64,000 bases of DNA from Roseovarius sp. EL26 (lineage in GTDB: Bacteria; Pseudomonadota; Alphaproteobacteria; Rhodobacterales; Rhodobacteraceae). The stretch's first letter is position 1; the number at the start of each line of letters is the position of its first letter. The stretch spans positions 1,971,606 through 2,035,605 of the forward strand of contig NZ_OUMZ01000007.1 in the NCBI RefSeq assembly GCF_900327775.1, given 5' to 3'. This document shows, one piece after another, positions 7,809 through 16,545 of this stretch. Position numbers and translations under genes: made by a program. The notes under the pieces are model-generated. The model did no database searches. It saw only the letters and a list, made by a program, of their open reading frames with translations, and had not been told where the DNA came from.

Positions 7809-9692
7809 TTATTCAGCCCATTCCCATGGGCGGACGAATTGCCCCAGAACATGGCCAAGCTGCTCCTCATCCAGATCGCCGATTTTTTGCACCTGTGCAA
7901 CAAGACCACGCTTTTTACTATCGATCACTTCGACCACCTGAGCGGCTATGCCTGCTTTATCCAGGGCAGCGTTGTAAATCCGGGTGATCGCCCGTTTGCG
8001 CAGGTCTGGTTTGAACACCTTGCCAACAGCTGTTTTTGGCAACTCTGGCATGACCTCGACATGTTTTGGAACAGCGGCGCGTTCATGCACATGCTCTTTG
8101 CAGTGTGCCATCAGCTCATCCGCAGTTGCGGTGCCGCCCTCGATCAACTCGACATAGACGCAAGGTATTTCACCTGCATGGGCATCGGGTTGGCCAATTG
8201 CCCCCGCAATGGCAACCTGGTCATGCGCCATCAACGCCTCTTCGATCTCGGCAGGGTCAATGTTGTGACCGCCGCGAATGATAAGATCCTTGGCGCGGCC
8301 AGTGATCCACAGATAACCATCTTCGTCAATCCGGCCCAAGTCACCCGTGCGCAGATATTTCTCGTGATGATATAGATCGCGATTTTTCTCGGCCTCGGTG
8401 TAGGTGTTGCCGTCATAAACGCCGGGGTTCGAGATGCAGATTTCGCCCACTATGTCGGCGCCACACTCCACCGGCCCTTCAGGGGTAGCGTCGAAAATTT
8501 TGACATCAGTATAGGGCAAAGGCACACCCACCGATCCAACCTTCTTTTCACCTGTTGGCGGGTTACAGGATACAAGGCAGGTCGCCTCGGTCAGGCCGTA
8601 CCCTTCGATCACGGTCATGCCTGTAGCGGCTTCAAATCGGTTGAACAACTCAAGTGGCATCGGGGCCGAACCGGAGAACGCGTTTTTGACAGTAGAAACA
8701 TCCGCATCCACCTCGCGCTGCATCAGGGCAGACACAGCCGTTGGAACGGTGATCACAAACGAGATTTTCCAGCGTTCGCACAGCTTCCAGAAATTATCGA
8801 ACACACCATCACCACGGTATCCTGCAGGTGTTGGAAACACGACGTGAGCACCGGATTTAATCATCGCCATCAAGATCACGTGGCAGGCGAAAACATGGAA
8901 CAACGGCAATGGACACATGATGATATCGTGTTCATCGAACAAGAGCGTATCGCCAAGCCAACCGTTATAAATCATGCCAGAATAACGGTGTTGTGCCACT
9001 TTCGGCATGCCGGTTGTGCCACCAGTATGGAAATAGGCCGCGACCCTGTCCCCAATGGAATCTGCAAACGAGAGGCTTGTCGCCTGTTTCGCTGTTTCCT
9101 TGTTGAAGTCGCGCACATCGGCGCTGTGTTGAACGGCCACCTTTGGCCGGATCAACGGCACAATCCAGCTTTTGGGTGGGTTCAAATAACGGTTGAGGTC
9201 AATCTCTAGAACGGTTTTTACATTCGGCGCGGATTGCACCGCTTCATGCGTTTTTTGCGCGATGTCTGTTTTTGGAAATCCTCTAAGGGTGACCACGACC
9301 TTAGCATTGGTTTCACGCAGGATGGCCGAGATCTGTTCAGGCTCAAGCAGCGGGTTGATCGGGTTTACAATCCCGGCGATGGCACCGCCAATAGTCGCCG
9401 ATGCCGTTTCAAGACAATTGGGCAGCACTAACGCCACAACGTCCTGTTCCCCAACCCCAAGGGATCGAAACAGATTTGCAGCCTGACAGACCTGATCGTG
9501 AAAGCCCTTCCACGTCAGGGTTTGCGCCTTGTCGGTTGCACCCGACATCAACTGATAGCTGATGGCAGGGCGATCTGGAAACGCCTGCACCGTGTTGCTC
9601 AACATCTGATAGAGCGTTGCCGGGCGGTCCCGTTCCTCCCATGGCATTTCCTGCTGAATCGCAAGCGCATCCTGCAAAGACGCAAATGTCAT
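7809..9692 (-). CDS. AMP-forming acyl-CoA synthetase
   Basis: 627-residue member of the ANL superfamily. Visible motifs are the P-loop YFHTGGTTGMPK near residue 215, GYGLTEAT near 370, the adenylate-binding RTGDLGRIDEDGYL near 460, the hinge GRAKDLIIRGGHNI, and the C-terminal PKTAVGKVFK lysine that catalyses adenylation. It activates a carboxylic acid, probably a fatty acid, to its CoA ester using ATP. Chain length cannot be judged. A strong AGGGAGG ribosome site precedes the ATG, and an inverted repeat lies 30-47 bp upstream. Confidence 0.9.
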   Translation of the reverse strand: MTFASLQDALAIQQEMPWEERDRPATLYQMLSNTVQAFPDRPAISYQLMSGATDKAQTLTWKGFHDQVCQAANLFRSLGVGEQDVVALVLPNCLETASATIGGAIAGIVNPINPLLEPEQISAILRETNAKVVVTLRGFPKTDIAQKTHEAVQSAPNVKTVLEIDLNRYLNPPKSWIVPLIRPKVAVQHSADVRDFNKETAKQATSLSFADSIGDRVAAYFHTGGTTGMPKVAQHRYSGMIYNGWLGDTLLFDEHDIIMCPLPLFHVFACHVILMAMIKSGAHVVFPTPAGYRGDGVFDNFWKLCERWKISFVITVPTAVSALMQREVDADVSTVKNAFSGSAPMPLELFNRFEAATGMTVIEGYGLTEATCLVSCNPPTGEKKVGSVGVPLPYTDVKIFDATPEGPVECGADIVGEICISNPGVYDGNTYTEAEKNRDLYHHEKYLRTGDLGRIDEDGYLWITGRAKDLIIRGGHNIDPAEIEEALMAHDQVAIAGAIGQPDAHAGEIPCVYVELIEGGTATADELMAHCKEHVHERAAVPKHVEVMPELPKTAVGKVFKPDLRKRAITRIYNAALDKAGIAAQVVEVIDSKKRGLVAQVQKIGDLDEEQLGHVLGQFVRPWEWAE

Positions 9693-9721
9693 ATATTATC
9701 CTCCCTGTAGCGCACATTATG

Positions 9722-9739
9722 GCACAATATTCATTGTGC
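9722..9739. promoter_or_regulatory. Inverted repeat upstream of acyl-CoA synthetase
   Basis: Perfect arms GCACAAT (9722-9728) and ATTGTGC (9733-9739) with a 4-nt spacer. The position, 30 bp upstream of the synthetase start, suits an operator for a dimeric regulator. It could also serve as the 3' hairpin of znuA, whose stop is 57 nt upstream on the same strand. Confidence 0.4.
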
Positions 9740-9795
9740 ATAGCATGCGAATCTTTACAGCCCTACGCAAGCGTAACGGTGGGTCGGAAAATTTA

Positions 9796-10833
9796 TTACC
9801 CCAGACAATCGGCCAGATTTTGCGCCAAATTCCGAATCAATTGTGGATACAAGTCAGCCCCGGCCGGCAAACCTTGACCAATGGGGTCAAGCACCGCAAT
9901 TGTAACGCCATCCCCGAAAACCGAACGCGCGATCTTAGGATCGAACTGCGGCTCTGAGAAAATACAGGCCGCCCCTGTTTCCTGCGCCACTTCGTGAAGC
10001 GCAGCAACGCGCGCGGGTCCCGGTGTACTGGCATCGCCCAGTGCAATGGCACCTTGTGCCGGAACTTCAAACCGCGACTCGAAATATTGATAGGCATCGT
10101 GAAACACCAAATAGGGCTTACCTCTGGCAGGGCGTAGCTGTTTGTTAACATCACTAAGCAGTATCTCCATTTCGGCCTGCCCAGCCTCAGCATTCATCTG
10201 GTACATCTCAGCATTTTCGGGGTCAATTTCAGCCAAATGTGTCGCGATGTGCTTCAGCCAGACTTGGGCGTTAACCGGGTCAAGCCAGGTGTGCGGATTA
10301 TGGCCTTCAGCTTCGTGATCGGCATGGGTTTCATCTGCATGATCATCATGTTCGTCATGATCAGTGTGCTCACCATCTGCTTCGCCATGGTCTTCGGCGT
10401 GATCATCATGGTTCTCTTCTTCGTGGTCATCGTGACCAGCTTCTTCATCACCATGATCCTCACCATGCTCGTGCGATCCGAACCCGTGGCCTTGGCGATA
10501 GGTCAGAACAATACTGTCAGGTACCTCAAGTAAAGACAGGTTTTCGCCCGTCTGCATCAACGTATGCAGTTTATCTTCGAGCCACGGTGTAAGTTCTGGC
10601 CCCATCCAAACCATAAGGTCTGCATCCTGGATTGCCGCAGCTTCAGTGGGGCGTAATGAATAACCATGTGGGGAGGCCTCTGGCCGGATAATCAGCGTTG
10701 GTTCCCCTACCCCTTGCATGACACGCGACACAAGTGAATGAACCGGGGCGATGTCGGTCACAACTTTGGGGGCTTCAGCATGGGCCATGCCTGATACCAC
10801 ACCAAACAGCAGGACGGAGAACTTATGATACAT
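9796..10833 (-). CDS. znuA: Periplasmic zinc-binding protein ZnuA
   Basis: 345-residue ZnuA: signal peptide ending GMAHA, then the cluster A-I solute-binding fold with metal-ligand histidines (VHSLVSRV, NPHTWLDP, VFHDAYQYFE) and a C-terminal acidic ligand region. Residues ~120-180 form a His/Asp/Glu-rich loop of many HDDH-type units, a known ZnuA feature thought to scavenge or sense Zn(II). It delivers zinc to ZnuBC. It is divergent from zur-znuCB and shares a palindromic Zur-box-like site with them, so it should be induced by zinc starvation. Confidence 0.96.
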   Translation of the reverse strand: MYHKFSVLLFGVVSGMAHAEAPKVVTDIAPVHSLVSRVMQGVGEPTLIIRPEASPHGYSLRPTEAAAIQDADLMVWMGPELTPWLEDKLHTLMQTGENLSLLEVPDSIVLTYRQGHGFGSHEHGEDHGDEEAGHDDHEEENHDDHAEDHGEADGEHTDHDEHDDHADETHADHEAEGHNPHTWLDPVNAQVWLKHIATHLAEIDPENAEMYQMNAEAGQAEMEILLSDVNKQLRPARGKPYLVFHDAYQYFESRFEVPAQGAIALGDASTPGPARVAALHEVAQETGAACIFSEPQFDPKIARSVFGDGVTIAVLDPIGQGLPAGADLYPQLIRNLAQNLADCLG

Positions 10834-10848
10834 GTCGAATCCAGTGAT

Positions 10849-10860
10849 ATGTTATAACAT
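10849..10860. promoter_or_regulatory. Zur-box-like palindrome
   Basis: The perfect palindrome ATGTTATAACAT sits in the 91-bp gap between divergent znuA and zur, within GATATGTTATAACATGAG. AT-rich palindromes of the TGTTATAACA type are the expected Zur operators, and its place lets one site control both transcripts. A weaker related CGTTATATTATC lies 17 bp further on. Confidence 0.75.
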
Positions 10861-10924
10861 GAGACGCTTGCTATACGTTATATTATCACCTATCAAGCCC
10901 AAATCATAACCTTCAGGATGCACG

Positions 10925-11401
10925 ATGGAACACGTCGGATTTGCCCAGCACGATCATCACAGCTGCATTGAAAGTGCACTAAACGCTGCACAGGCTTTTT
11001 GTGAACAACAAAAACTACAACTCACGCCGATCCGCAAACGCGTGCTTGAGATTTTGCTGGAGCGTCACCGCGCTATGGGCGCCTATGACATTCTAGAAGT
11101 CCTGCGTGACGAGGGCTTTGGCTCGCAGCCACCGGTTGCCTATCGCGCGCTCGATTTTTTAGTGCAACACGGATTCGCCCATAAAATCGAGCGCTTGAAT
11201 GCCTTCACTGCCTGCATGCATCCAGGTGAGCAGCACATGCCAGCTTTTCTAATCTGCCGGGACTGCGACAAGGTGGTTGAAACTCACATGGAAGCCGCAA
11301 AGAATCTTTTGGGAAAGGCAGTGCGAGAGGTGGAGTTTGAGGTCGAACAAGCCGTGGTCGAGGTGATCGGCCTGTGCCCCAAATGCAAATCACAAGCCTG
11401 A
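10925..11401 (+). CDS. zur: Zinc uptake regulator Zur (Fur family)
   Basis: 158 residues with a Fur-type winged helix (LTPIRKRVLEILLERHRAMGAYDILEVLR) and a dimerisation domain carrying the structural-zinc cysteine pairs CRDC (near 120) and CPKC (near 150). The His-rich N-terminus (QHDHHSC) may add metal ligands. In zinc-replete cells Zur represses znuA and its own zur-znuCB operon. Its stop is 2 nt before the znuC start, so the three genes are co-transcribed. Confidence 0.95.
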   Translation: MEHVGFAQHDHHSCIESALNAAQAFCEQQKLQLTPIRKRVLEILLERHRAMGAYDILEVLRDEGFGSQPPVAYRALDFLVQHGFAHKIERLNAFTACMHPGEQHMPAFLICRDCDKVVETHMEAAKNLLGKAVREVEFEVEQAVVEVIGLCPKCKSQA

Positions 11402-11403
11402 CA

Positions 11404-12147
11404 ATGGCGTTGCTTTCCGTTGAGAACCTCGACATCACTTTGGGTGGCCAAAACATCCTGAGCAATGTGAACCTGCATGTTAAGCCGAGTGAGATCGTCA
11501 CAATCGTCGGCCCCAATGGTTCAGGAAAATCAACTTTGCTGAAAACCATCATCGGAGCCCTGCAACCAACAAAAGGACGGATCAGCAGGGCGGACGATTT
11601 ACGCATCGGCTATGTGCCACAAAAACTGCATGTTGATGCAACATTGCCTATGACCGTTTCTGCTTTTTTGAATCTTCCGACCCGCCACGCCGCTTCGCGT
11701 ATTCAGCAGGCTCTGGATCTTGCCGGATTACCAGATCTAGGCGCCAAGCAACTATCATCGATGTCCGGAGGGCAGCTTCAACGAGTGCTGCTCTCGCGGG
11801 CCCTATTAGAACAGCCTGATCTGTTGATCCTTGATGAGGCCACGCAGGGATTGGACCAACCCGGATCTGCCGACTTTTATCGCCACATCGAAGAGGTGCG
11901 CCAAAACACTGGCTGTTCGGTATTGATGGTAAGTCACGAATTGCACGTGGTGATGAGCACAAGCGACCGGGTGATCTGCCTGAATGGTCATGTCTGCTGC
12001 GAAGGTAAGCCCGAAGTTGTCGCCTCGGCTCCGGAATACCGCGCGATCTTTGGTACAGGGACACAGGGCACACTGGCGCTGTACCGGCACGACCATGATC
12101 ATGACCATCACGATTGCACCTCACATGAAGGGCATCAACATGCTTGA
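11404..12147 (+). CDS. znuC: Zinc ABC transporter ATPase ZnuC
   Basis: About 247 residues with Walker A GPNGSGKST near residue 38, signature LSSMSGGQLQR near 120, Walker B LLILDEAT near 142 and the switch His in VSHELH. The C-terminus carries a His/Asp-rich tail (HDHDHDHH...) that may bind zinc. The start at 11404 (MALLSVENL) is chosen because the longer frame reads back into zur. It powers ZnuB; znuB overlaps its end by 8 nt. Confidence 0.95.
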   Translation: MALLSVENLDITLGGQNILSNVNLHVKPSEIVTIVGPNGSGKSTLLKTIIGALQPTKGRISRADDLRIGYVPQKLHVDATLPMTVSAFLNLPTRHAASRIQQALDLAGLPDLGAKQLSSMSGGQLQRVLLSRALLEQPDLLILDEATQGLDQPGSADFYRHIEEVRQNTGCSVLMVSHELHVVMSTSDRVICLNGHVCCEGKPEVVASAPEYRAIFGTGTQGTLALYRHDHDHDHHDCTSHEGHQHA

Positions 12148-12940
12148 TGATTTCATGATCCGCGCCCTGCTGGCGGGCCTTGGTGTCGCGTTGGCTGCCG
12201 CGCCTTTGGGGTGTTTTGTAGTCTGGCGCCGTATGGCTTATTTCGGTGATGCCACAGCGCATGCCGCCATTTTAGGCGTCGCGCTATCGCTGGCGTTCAA
12301 CATCAGCATCTTTACCGGAGCATTGTTCATCGCGCTGGCCATGGCTGCGTTGGTGGCCAACCTATCTGATCGCGGCTTTGCTATGGACACGCTGCTGGGT
12401 GTGCTATCGCATTCCGCACTCGCCTTTGGTCTGGTCGCGGTTTCGTTTTTACCCAATGTCCGGATCGACATTATGGCTTATCTGTTTGGCGATATTCTGG
12501 CGGTCAATAAGACCGATCTGGCAGTCATCTGGGGCGGCGCTGCGCTGGTGCTTGGGTTGCTGGTTTGGCGCCGCAACGCCCTGCTGCTATCCACGCTCAG
12601 CAGTGACCTGGCTTATGCAAGCGGCATCAACCCACGCCGCGAGCAGTTAATCCTGACTCTGTCTTTGGCCATTGTCGTCGCGGTGGCGATCAAGGTTGTG
12701 GGTGTTTTGTTGATCACCGCAATGTTGATCATTCCCGCTGCCACAGCACGAGCGATGTCACGCACACCGCTTGCAATGATGCTGATTGCCACGCTTGTTG
12801 CAATAGCCGCCGTTTTGACGGGGCTGCAAACATCGCTGTGGCACGACACTCCAACAGGGCCCACAATCGTTTGCTGTGCCGCTGTCTTCTTTGTTTTCAG
12901 CACATCGCTTTCCGCACTACGCAGGGAAAAATCAAGTTAA
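12140..12940 (+). CDS. znuB: Zinc ABC transporter permease ZnuB
   Basis: 266-residue ABC-3 family permease with about eight hydrophobic helices, beginning MLDDFMIRALLAGLG and containing the family stretch RRMAYFGDATAHAAILGVAL and the conserved TAMLIIPAATAR. It forms the membrane channel of the zinc importer. The start at 12140 overlaps the znuC stop by 8 nt, which suggests translational coupling; the longer in-frame extension is a shadow over znuC. It ends the zur-znuC-znuB operon. Confidence 0.95.
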   Translation: MLDDFMIRALLAGLGVALAAAPLGCFVVWRRMAYFGDATAHAAILGVALSLAFNISIFTGALFIALAMAALVANLSDRGFAMDTLLGVLSHSALAFGLVAVSFLPNVRIDIMAYLFGDILAVNKTDLAVIWGGAALVLGLLVWRRNALLLSTLSSDLAYASGINPRREQLILTLSLAIVVAVAIKVVGVLLITAMLIIPAATARAMSRTPLAMMLIATLVAIAAVLTGLQTSLWHDTPTGPTIVCCAAVFFVFSTSLSALRREKSS

Positions 12941-12983
12941 TTAGGTGGGTCGGCGTATTTTTGAAAATGCCTCATTCTTTTAT

Positions 12984-12998
12984 TGACTCTTTCAGTCA
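12984..12998. promoter_or_regulatory. TGACT-N5-AGTCA inverted repeat before the iron-binding gene
   Basis: Perfect 5-bp arms TGACT (12984-12988) and AGTCA (12994-12998), overlapping a -35-like TTGACT. Location and symmetry suggest a repressor operator. Iron control (for example an Iron-Rhodo-box type element) would suit the downstream gene but is inferred. Confidence 0.45.
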
Positions 12999-13005
12999 GA
13001 AAATA

Positions 13006-13017
13006 GAAACCTGTTTC
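13006..13017. promoter_or_regulatory. GAAAC-N2-GTTTC inverted repeat
   Basis: Second perfect inverted repeat, 7 bp after the TGACT repeat and 32 bp before the probable start codon. It lies where the -10 or transcription start is expected. Confidence 0.4.
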
Positions 13018-13048
13018 TGATAAAATCAATCAGGAAATGGAAGCATCC

Positions 13049-14071
13049 ATGCGCCCTTCTTTTCAATCTTCACTGACATTGGCGGCCTTCATTGCCGTCT
13101 TAAGCGGACAGGCCATAGCACAAGAGGTCAACGTCTACTCTAGCCGTCATTACGATTCTGACGCTGCTATCTATGAAAAGTTCACCGAAGAAACCGGTAT
13201 TACCGTCAACCGGATTGAAGCCAAAGCAGACGAACTTATCGCACGTCTGGAGGCCGAAGGCGACAACAGCCCGGCTGACGTACTGCTGACCGTCGATGTG
13301 GGCCGTATCGCCCGCGCTGAAGAGGCTGGCGTTCTACAACCCGTGACCTCAGACGTTATCGCCGAGCGTGTGCCTGCCCACCTGCGCCACCCTGGAAATC
13401 TGTGGTTTGGCCTGTCGCAACGTGCACGCATCATCTTTTACGCCAAAGACCGAGTCGAGAACCCACCACAGACCTACGAAGATCTGGCCAAGCCAGAGTG
13501 GCAGGGCAAAGTTTGCATCCGCTCATCCTCGAACATCTATAACCAGTCCCTGCTGGCCTCATTGATTGCCACTCATGGCGAAGAAGGTGCCAAAGACTGG
13601 GCTGCCAGCATCGTGGACAACATGGCGCGCCCACCGCAAGGAGGTGACACTGATCAGCTTCGCGGTTTGGTATCAGGCGAGTGTGATGTGGTTGTGGCCA
13701 ACCACTATTACTTCCTGCGTGCCTTTGACAAAGATGTTAAAGGGTTGACCGATGGCGTTGAAAACGTTGGCTGGGTCTGGCCAAACCAAGACGACCGCGG
13801 TGTACACGTCAATTTGGCTACTGCTGCAATGACCAAAGCGTCACCCAATTCTGAGGAAGCAATTCAGCTTCTGGAATTCCTGACCAGCGACTATGCCCAG
13901 CAGATCTTTGCAAACAACAACAACGAATATCCTGCAGTGACAGGCGCAACCGGTGACGAAGACACCGAGCGTCTAGGTGAGTACAAGCCAGATACAACCA
14001 CCAACACCGCTGCCTTTAGTGAAAATGCAAAAGCAGCACAGGCTATCTTTAATCAGGTCGGTTGGGACTGA
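13049..14071 (+). CDS. Fe(III) ABC transporter substrate-binding protein
   Basis: About 340 residues: signal peptide (SLTLAAFIAVLSGQAIAQ), then the FbpA/FutA/AfuA fold starting VNVYSSRHYDSD. NLWFGLSQRARIIFYAK and the paired tyrosines of NHYYFLR, typical ferric-iron ligands, are visible. It should bind free Fe(III) in the periplasm. No permease or ATPase gene is adjacent; it ends in a terminator, so it is an orphan component whose partners must lie elsewhere. Start at 13049 is favoured by GGAAG five nt upstream; an ATG at 13037 is possible. Two inverted repeats lie in its promoter region. Confidence 0.9.
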   Translation: MRPSFQSSLTLAAFIAVLSGQAIAQEVNVYSSRHYDSDAAIYEKFTEETGITVNRIEAKADELIARLEAEGDNSPADVLLTVDVGRIARAEEAGVLQPVTSDVIAERVPAHLRHPGNLWFGLSQRARIIFYAKDRVENPPQTYEDLAKPEWQGKVCIRSSSNIYNQSLLASLIATHGEEGAKDWAASIVDNMARPPQGGDTDQLRGLVSGECDVVVANHYYFLRAFDKDVKGLTDGVENVGWVWPNQDDRGVHVNLATAAMTKASPNSEEAIQLLEFLTSDYAQQIFANNNNEYPAVTGATGDEDTERLGEYKPDTTTNTAAFSENAKAAQAIFNQVGWD

Positions 14072-14092
14072 TCTCCTTGCCAGATCGAGCAG

Positions 14093-14123
14093 AAACAGCG
14101 CCGATTTCCGGCGCTGTTTTTTT
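14093..14123 (+). terminator. Intrinsic terminator after the iron-binding protein gene
   Basis: Stem AACAGCGCC-G / C-GGCGCTGTT with a 5-nt loop, followed by seven T residues. It also lies against the end of the convergent zinc-ribbon gene at 14132. Confidence 0.9.
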
Positions 14124-14131
14124 GTGTGCGA

Positions 14132-15271
14132 TCAATACCCGCCTTGACTGGTCGCCAGAACATATCCAACAACCACTGCGGCCAGCAGCCCCAACACAAC
14201 CGCCACGGTGATTTTCCAAGCCGAATAGGGCCGCTCGCCCTGCACCCGACCCGTGCAACCGTTAACAACAAAGCGATAGGTCTGACCGCGATATTTGTAG
14301 GCCGCCAGCCAAACCGGCAACAAAATGTGTTTAAAGGTAAGGTCATTCAGTTCGGTTCGAACATCGTGAATCCGCTGGCGGTCTCCGCCAATGTCAAACT
14401 TCACATCCCGAACGATCACCTTGTCCATCAACTGGCGCGCTTCCTGAAATCCATCTTCCAGCTCAACGGTGTAGCCCTCAGCCTGAAAGCCGGCCAGATA
14501 TTCAGGGCGATAAGGCTCAAGCGAGGACAAGTCCCAGGGGGCCAGCGCGTCGGTGAACTTCTTTGGCAAAGACTTTGATGCCAGAATCAGCACATCGTCA
14601 AAGAACCGTGCCACCCGACCAGAGGTAGGACGCCAACGCACCTTTGGCACCTGAACCTGTTGCCGTTTACCATCGCGCATCACAGTGCGGGTTTCATAGT
14701 AAACCGTCCCACGTTCCCCCTGATAAGTGGATTTACTATCTGCATCAAAAGTCCAGTACGGCACATAGATGCCATTCATCTTTCGGCCTTTACGGGCGTA
14801 CTCTTTCAACCCGTTGGGTGCAAACCAAAGCCGCCCCAACCAGTCGGTCATTGCACCGCGCGCAGTGCGCTCATCCAAAGAAAACGGCAGAACTGCCCGC
14901 GGCTTAATATGGCGATGGGTGCCGGTATCCGTTACAACCGGCGTGGCGCAAAACGGGCATTCCGAGGCCTGCGAGTCTAAATCCAGCGTCACCTGCGCTC
15001 CGCAGCTAGAACATTGCAGGACACGGGTATCTTCAATTTCCTGACGCGGCAATTGATCCGCAAGAGCAGCACGCAGATCAAGTTCAGCATGCGTCCGACC
15101 CCAAGGTTGCATCTGTGCGACATCTTCGGCATGGCCACAGTGATCGCAAACCAACCGCCCGTCAGATGGCGAGAACGCATAATCCGAACCGCACTGCTCG
15201 CAGGGAAAGCGATGTAGTTCTTCGACATCAGCCGATGACAGTGGTGGAGACATTGGTGGTGTTTCTGCCAT
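14132..15271 (-). CDS. Zinc-ribbon membrane protein (YdjG-like)
   Basis: 379 residues. Two zinc ribbons are visible: CEQC/CDHC at about 19-44 and CSSC/CPFC at about 87-112. A central domain of unknown fold (ARKGRKMNGIYVPYWTFDADS) follows, and one transmembrane helix is at the extreme C-terminus (ITVAVVLGLLAAVVVGYVLA). Such proteins are sometimes mis-annotated as primosomal protein N' from the ribbon alone; there is no helicase domain. The neighbour is an SPFH protein, as in the Bacillus ydjFGHI envelope-stress cluster, so a membrane-scaffold role is likely. Last gene of the XpaC-TelA operon. Confidence 0.75.
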   Translation of the reverse strand: MAETPPMSPPLSSADVEELHRFPCEQCGSDYAFSPSDGRLVCDHCGHAEDVAQMQPWGRTHAELDLRAALADQLPRQEIEDTRVLQCSSCGAQVTLDLDSQASECPFCATPVVTDTGTHRHIKPRAVLPFSLDERTARGAMTDWLGRLWFAPNGLKEYARKGRKMNGIYVPYWTFDADSKSTYQGERGTVYYETRTVMRDGKRQQVQVPKVRWRPTSGRVARFFDDVLILASKSLPKKFTDALAPWDLSSLEPYRPEYLAGFQAEGYTVELEDGFQEARQLMDKVIVRDVKFDIGGDRQRIHDVRTELNDLTFKHILLPVWLAAYKYRGQTYRFVVNGCTGRVQGERPYSAWKITVAVVLGLLAAVVVGYVLATSQGGY

Positions 15272-15323
15272 GACCTAAAAACCTATCTCAAGTATCCGCA
15301 GCACCATGATGCATATTGTACTG

Positions 15324-16454
15324 TCATCCTGCAGGCGGCGGTGGCGGCATGACTGTAAAGAGTTGGGCAAGCTCGGTCACATCTTCAGCCCGTTTCCAAC
15401 CATCTTGACCAGCAGTCCAGACATGGCTTTCCCGGTTCAGTTTACCTTCGCCAGCCATACGGCCTAATGCCGCCTTGGAATATGGTCCATGCGTTTCACC
15501 ATTCTCGGCGACATGCCAGACGTGTTCAACCGGCGGTGGAGGAGGTGGCGCAGAGGCTTGTGGCTCCGCTGTGGCTGCCGGACGCGCGCCCCAAGGCCCT
15601 TGTCCACCCGACATCTGCTGCGCCATCGCCATGCCCATTCCCATACCAAGGCCAGCGCCCATTCCACCGCCACCATTTGGGTTTTTCGCCGCTTCAGTCA
15701 TGGCTTCGGCTGCGGAATATTGGGTGAACTTGCCCAAATCACCCGCCAGTCCCATCGATGTGCGCTTATCCAACGCCTCTTCCACGGCAGGGGGCAACGA
15801 AATATTTTCGATATACAACTCAGGAATCGACAGGCCATATTCAGCGATGGTCTGTGAAATCGCCGTGGCGACCAGTTTGCCCAGGTCTGCCGTGTTCGCC
15901 GCCATATCCAGCACCGGAATGCCAGAGCTGGCAATCACACGTGAGAATTCCTGCACAATGATATTGCGGATCTGATAACTGATCTCATCCATAGTAAATT
16001 CGCCGTCGGTGCCGACAATCTCCACCAAAAACCGCGCCGGGTCGACTACACGTACCGAATAAGTGCCATAAGCTCGGATGCGAGTTGGTCCAAATTCAGG
16101 ATCCCGTAGCATGATCGGATTTTTCGTACCCCATTTTAGATCATTGAAGCGCGTGGTGTTGACGAAATAAATCTCAGATTTGAACGGTGACTTGAAGCCA
16201 TGATCCCAATGTTGCAGCGTGGTCAACACTGGCATGTTATTGGTTTCCAACATATAAAGCCCCGGCGTGAAGACATCGGCCAACTGCCCCTCATGCACAA
16301 AAACAGCGGCCTGCCCTTCGCGCACCGTCAGCTTGGCGCCGTATTTGATTTCGTGGCTTTCACGCTCAAATCGCCAGACCATGGTATCACGGGTATCATC
16401 CACCCAATGGATGACATCAATAAATTCTCCAGTCAGAAAATCAAAAATACCCAT
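15324..16454 (-). CDS. SPFH-domain protein with C-terminal GYF_2 domain (YdjI-like)
   Basis: 376 residues. The first ~250 form an SPFH/virion-core-protein-like domain (GIFDFLTGEFIDVIHW at the start, helix SQTIAEYGLSIPELYIENISLP later). Next come a Gly/Met-rich linker with GMGMGMAMAQQM, a proline stretch, and a GYF_2-type module (WHVAENGETHGPYSKAALGRM ... WTAGQDGWKRAEDV) that usually binds proline-rich or membrane partners. SPFH proteins assemble membrane-associated rings. It lies between the DUF2927 lipoprotein and zinc-ribbon genes in the same operon. Confidence 0.82.
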   Translation of the reverse strand: MGIFDFLTGEFIDVIHWVDDTRDTMVWRFERESHEIKYGAKLTVREGQAAVFVHEGQLADVFTPGLYMLETNNMPVLTTLQHWDHGFKSPFKSEIYFVNTTRFNDLKWGTKNPIMLRDPEFGPTRIRAYGTYSVRVVDPARFLVEIVGTDGEFTMDEISYQIRNIIVQEFSRVIASSGIPVLDMAANTADLGKLVATAISQTIAEYGLSIPELYIENISLPPAVEEALDKRTSMGLAGDLGKFTQYSAAEAMTEAAKNPNGGGGMGAGLGMGMGMAMAQQMSGGQGPWGARPAATAEPQASAPPPPPPVEHVWHVAENGETHGPYSKAALGRMAGEGKLNRESHVWTAGQDGWKRAEDVTELAQLFTVMPPPPPAG

Positions 16455-16545
16455 TTTTATCTCCCTTTCGGCTTACGCCAGCAAACTCTTATCTCTGGTG
16501 ATCTTGCTTCGTGCAAATCACGGTTTTCTATGGTCAGCGCCCGCC

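Noticed and set aside
14132..15271. Primosomal protein N' annotation for the zinc-ribbon protein
   Set aside because: No helicase motifs; only zinc ribbons and a C-terminal membrane helix are visible.
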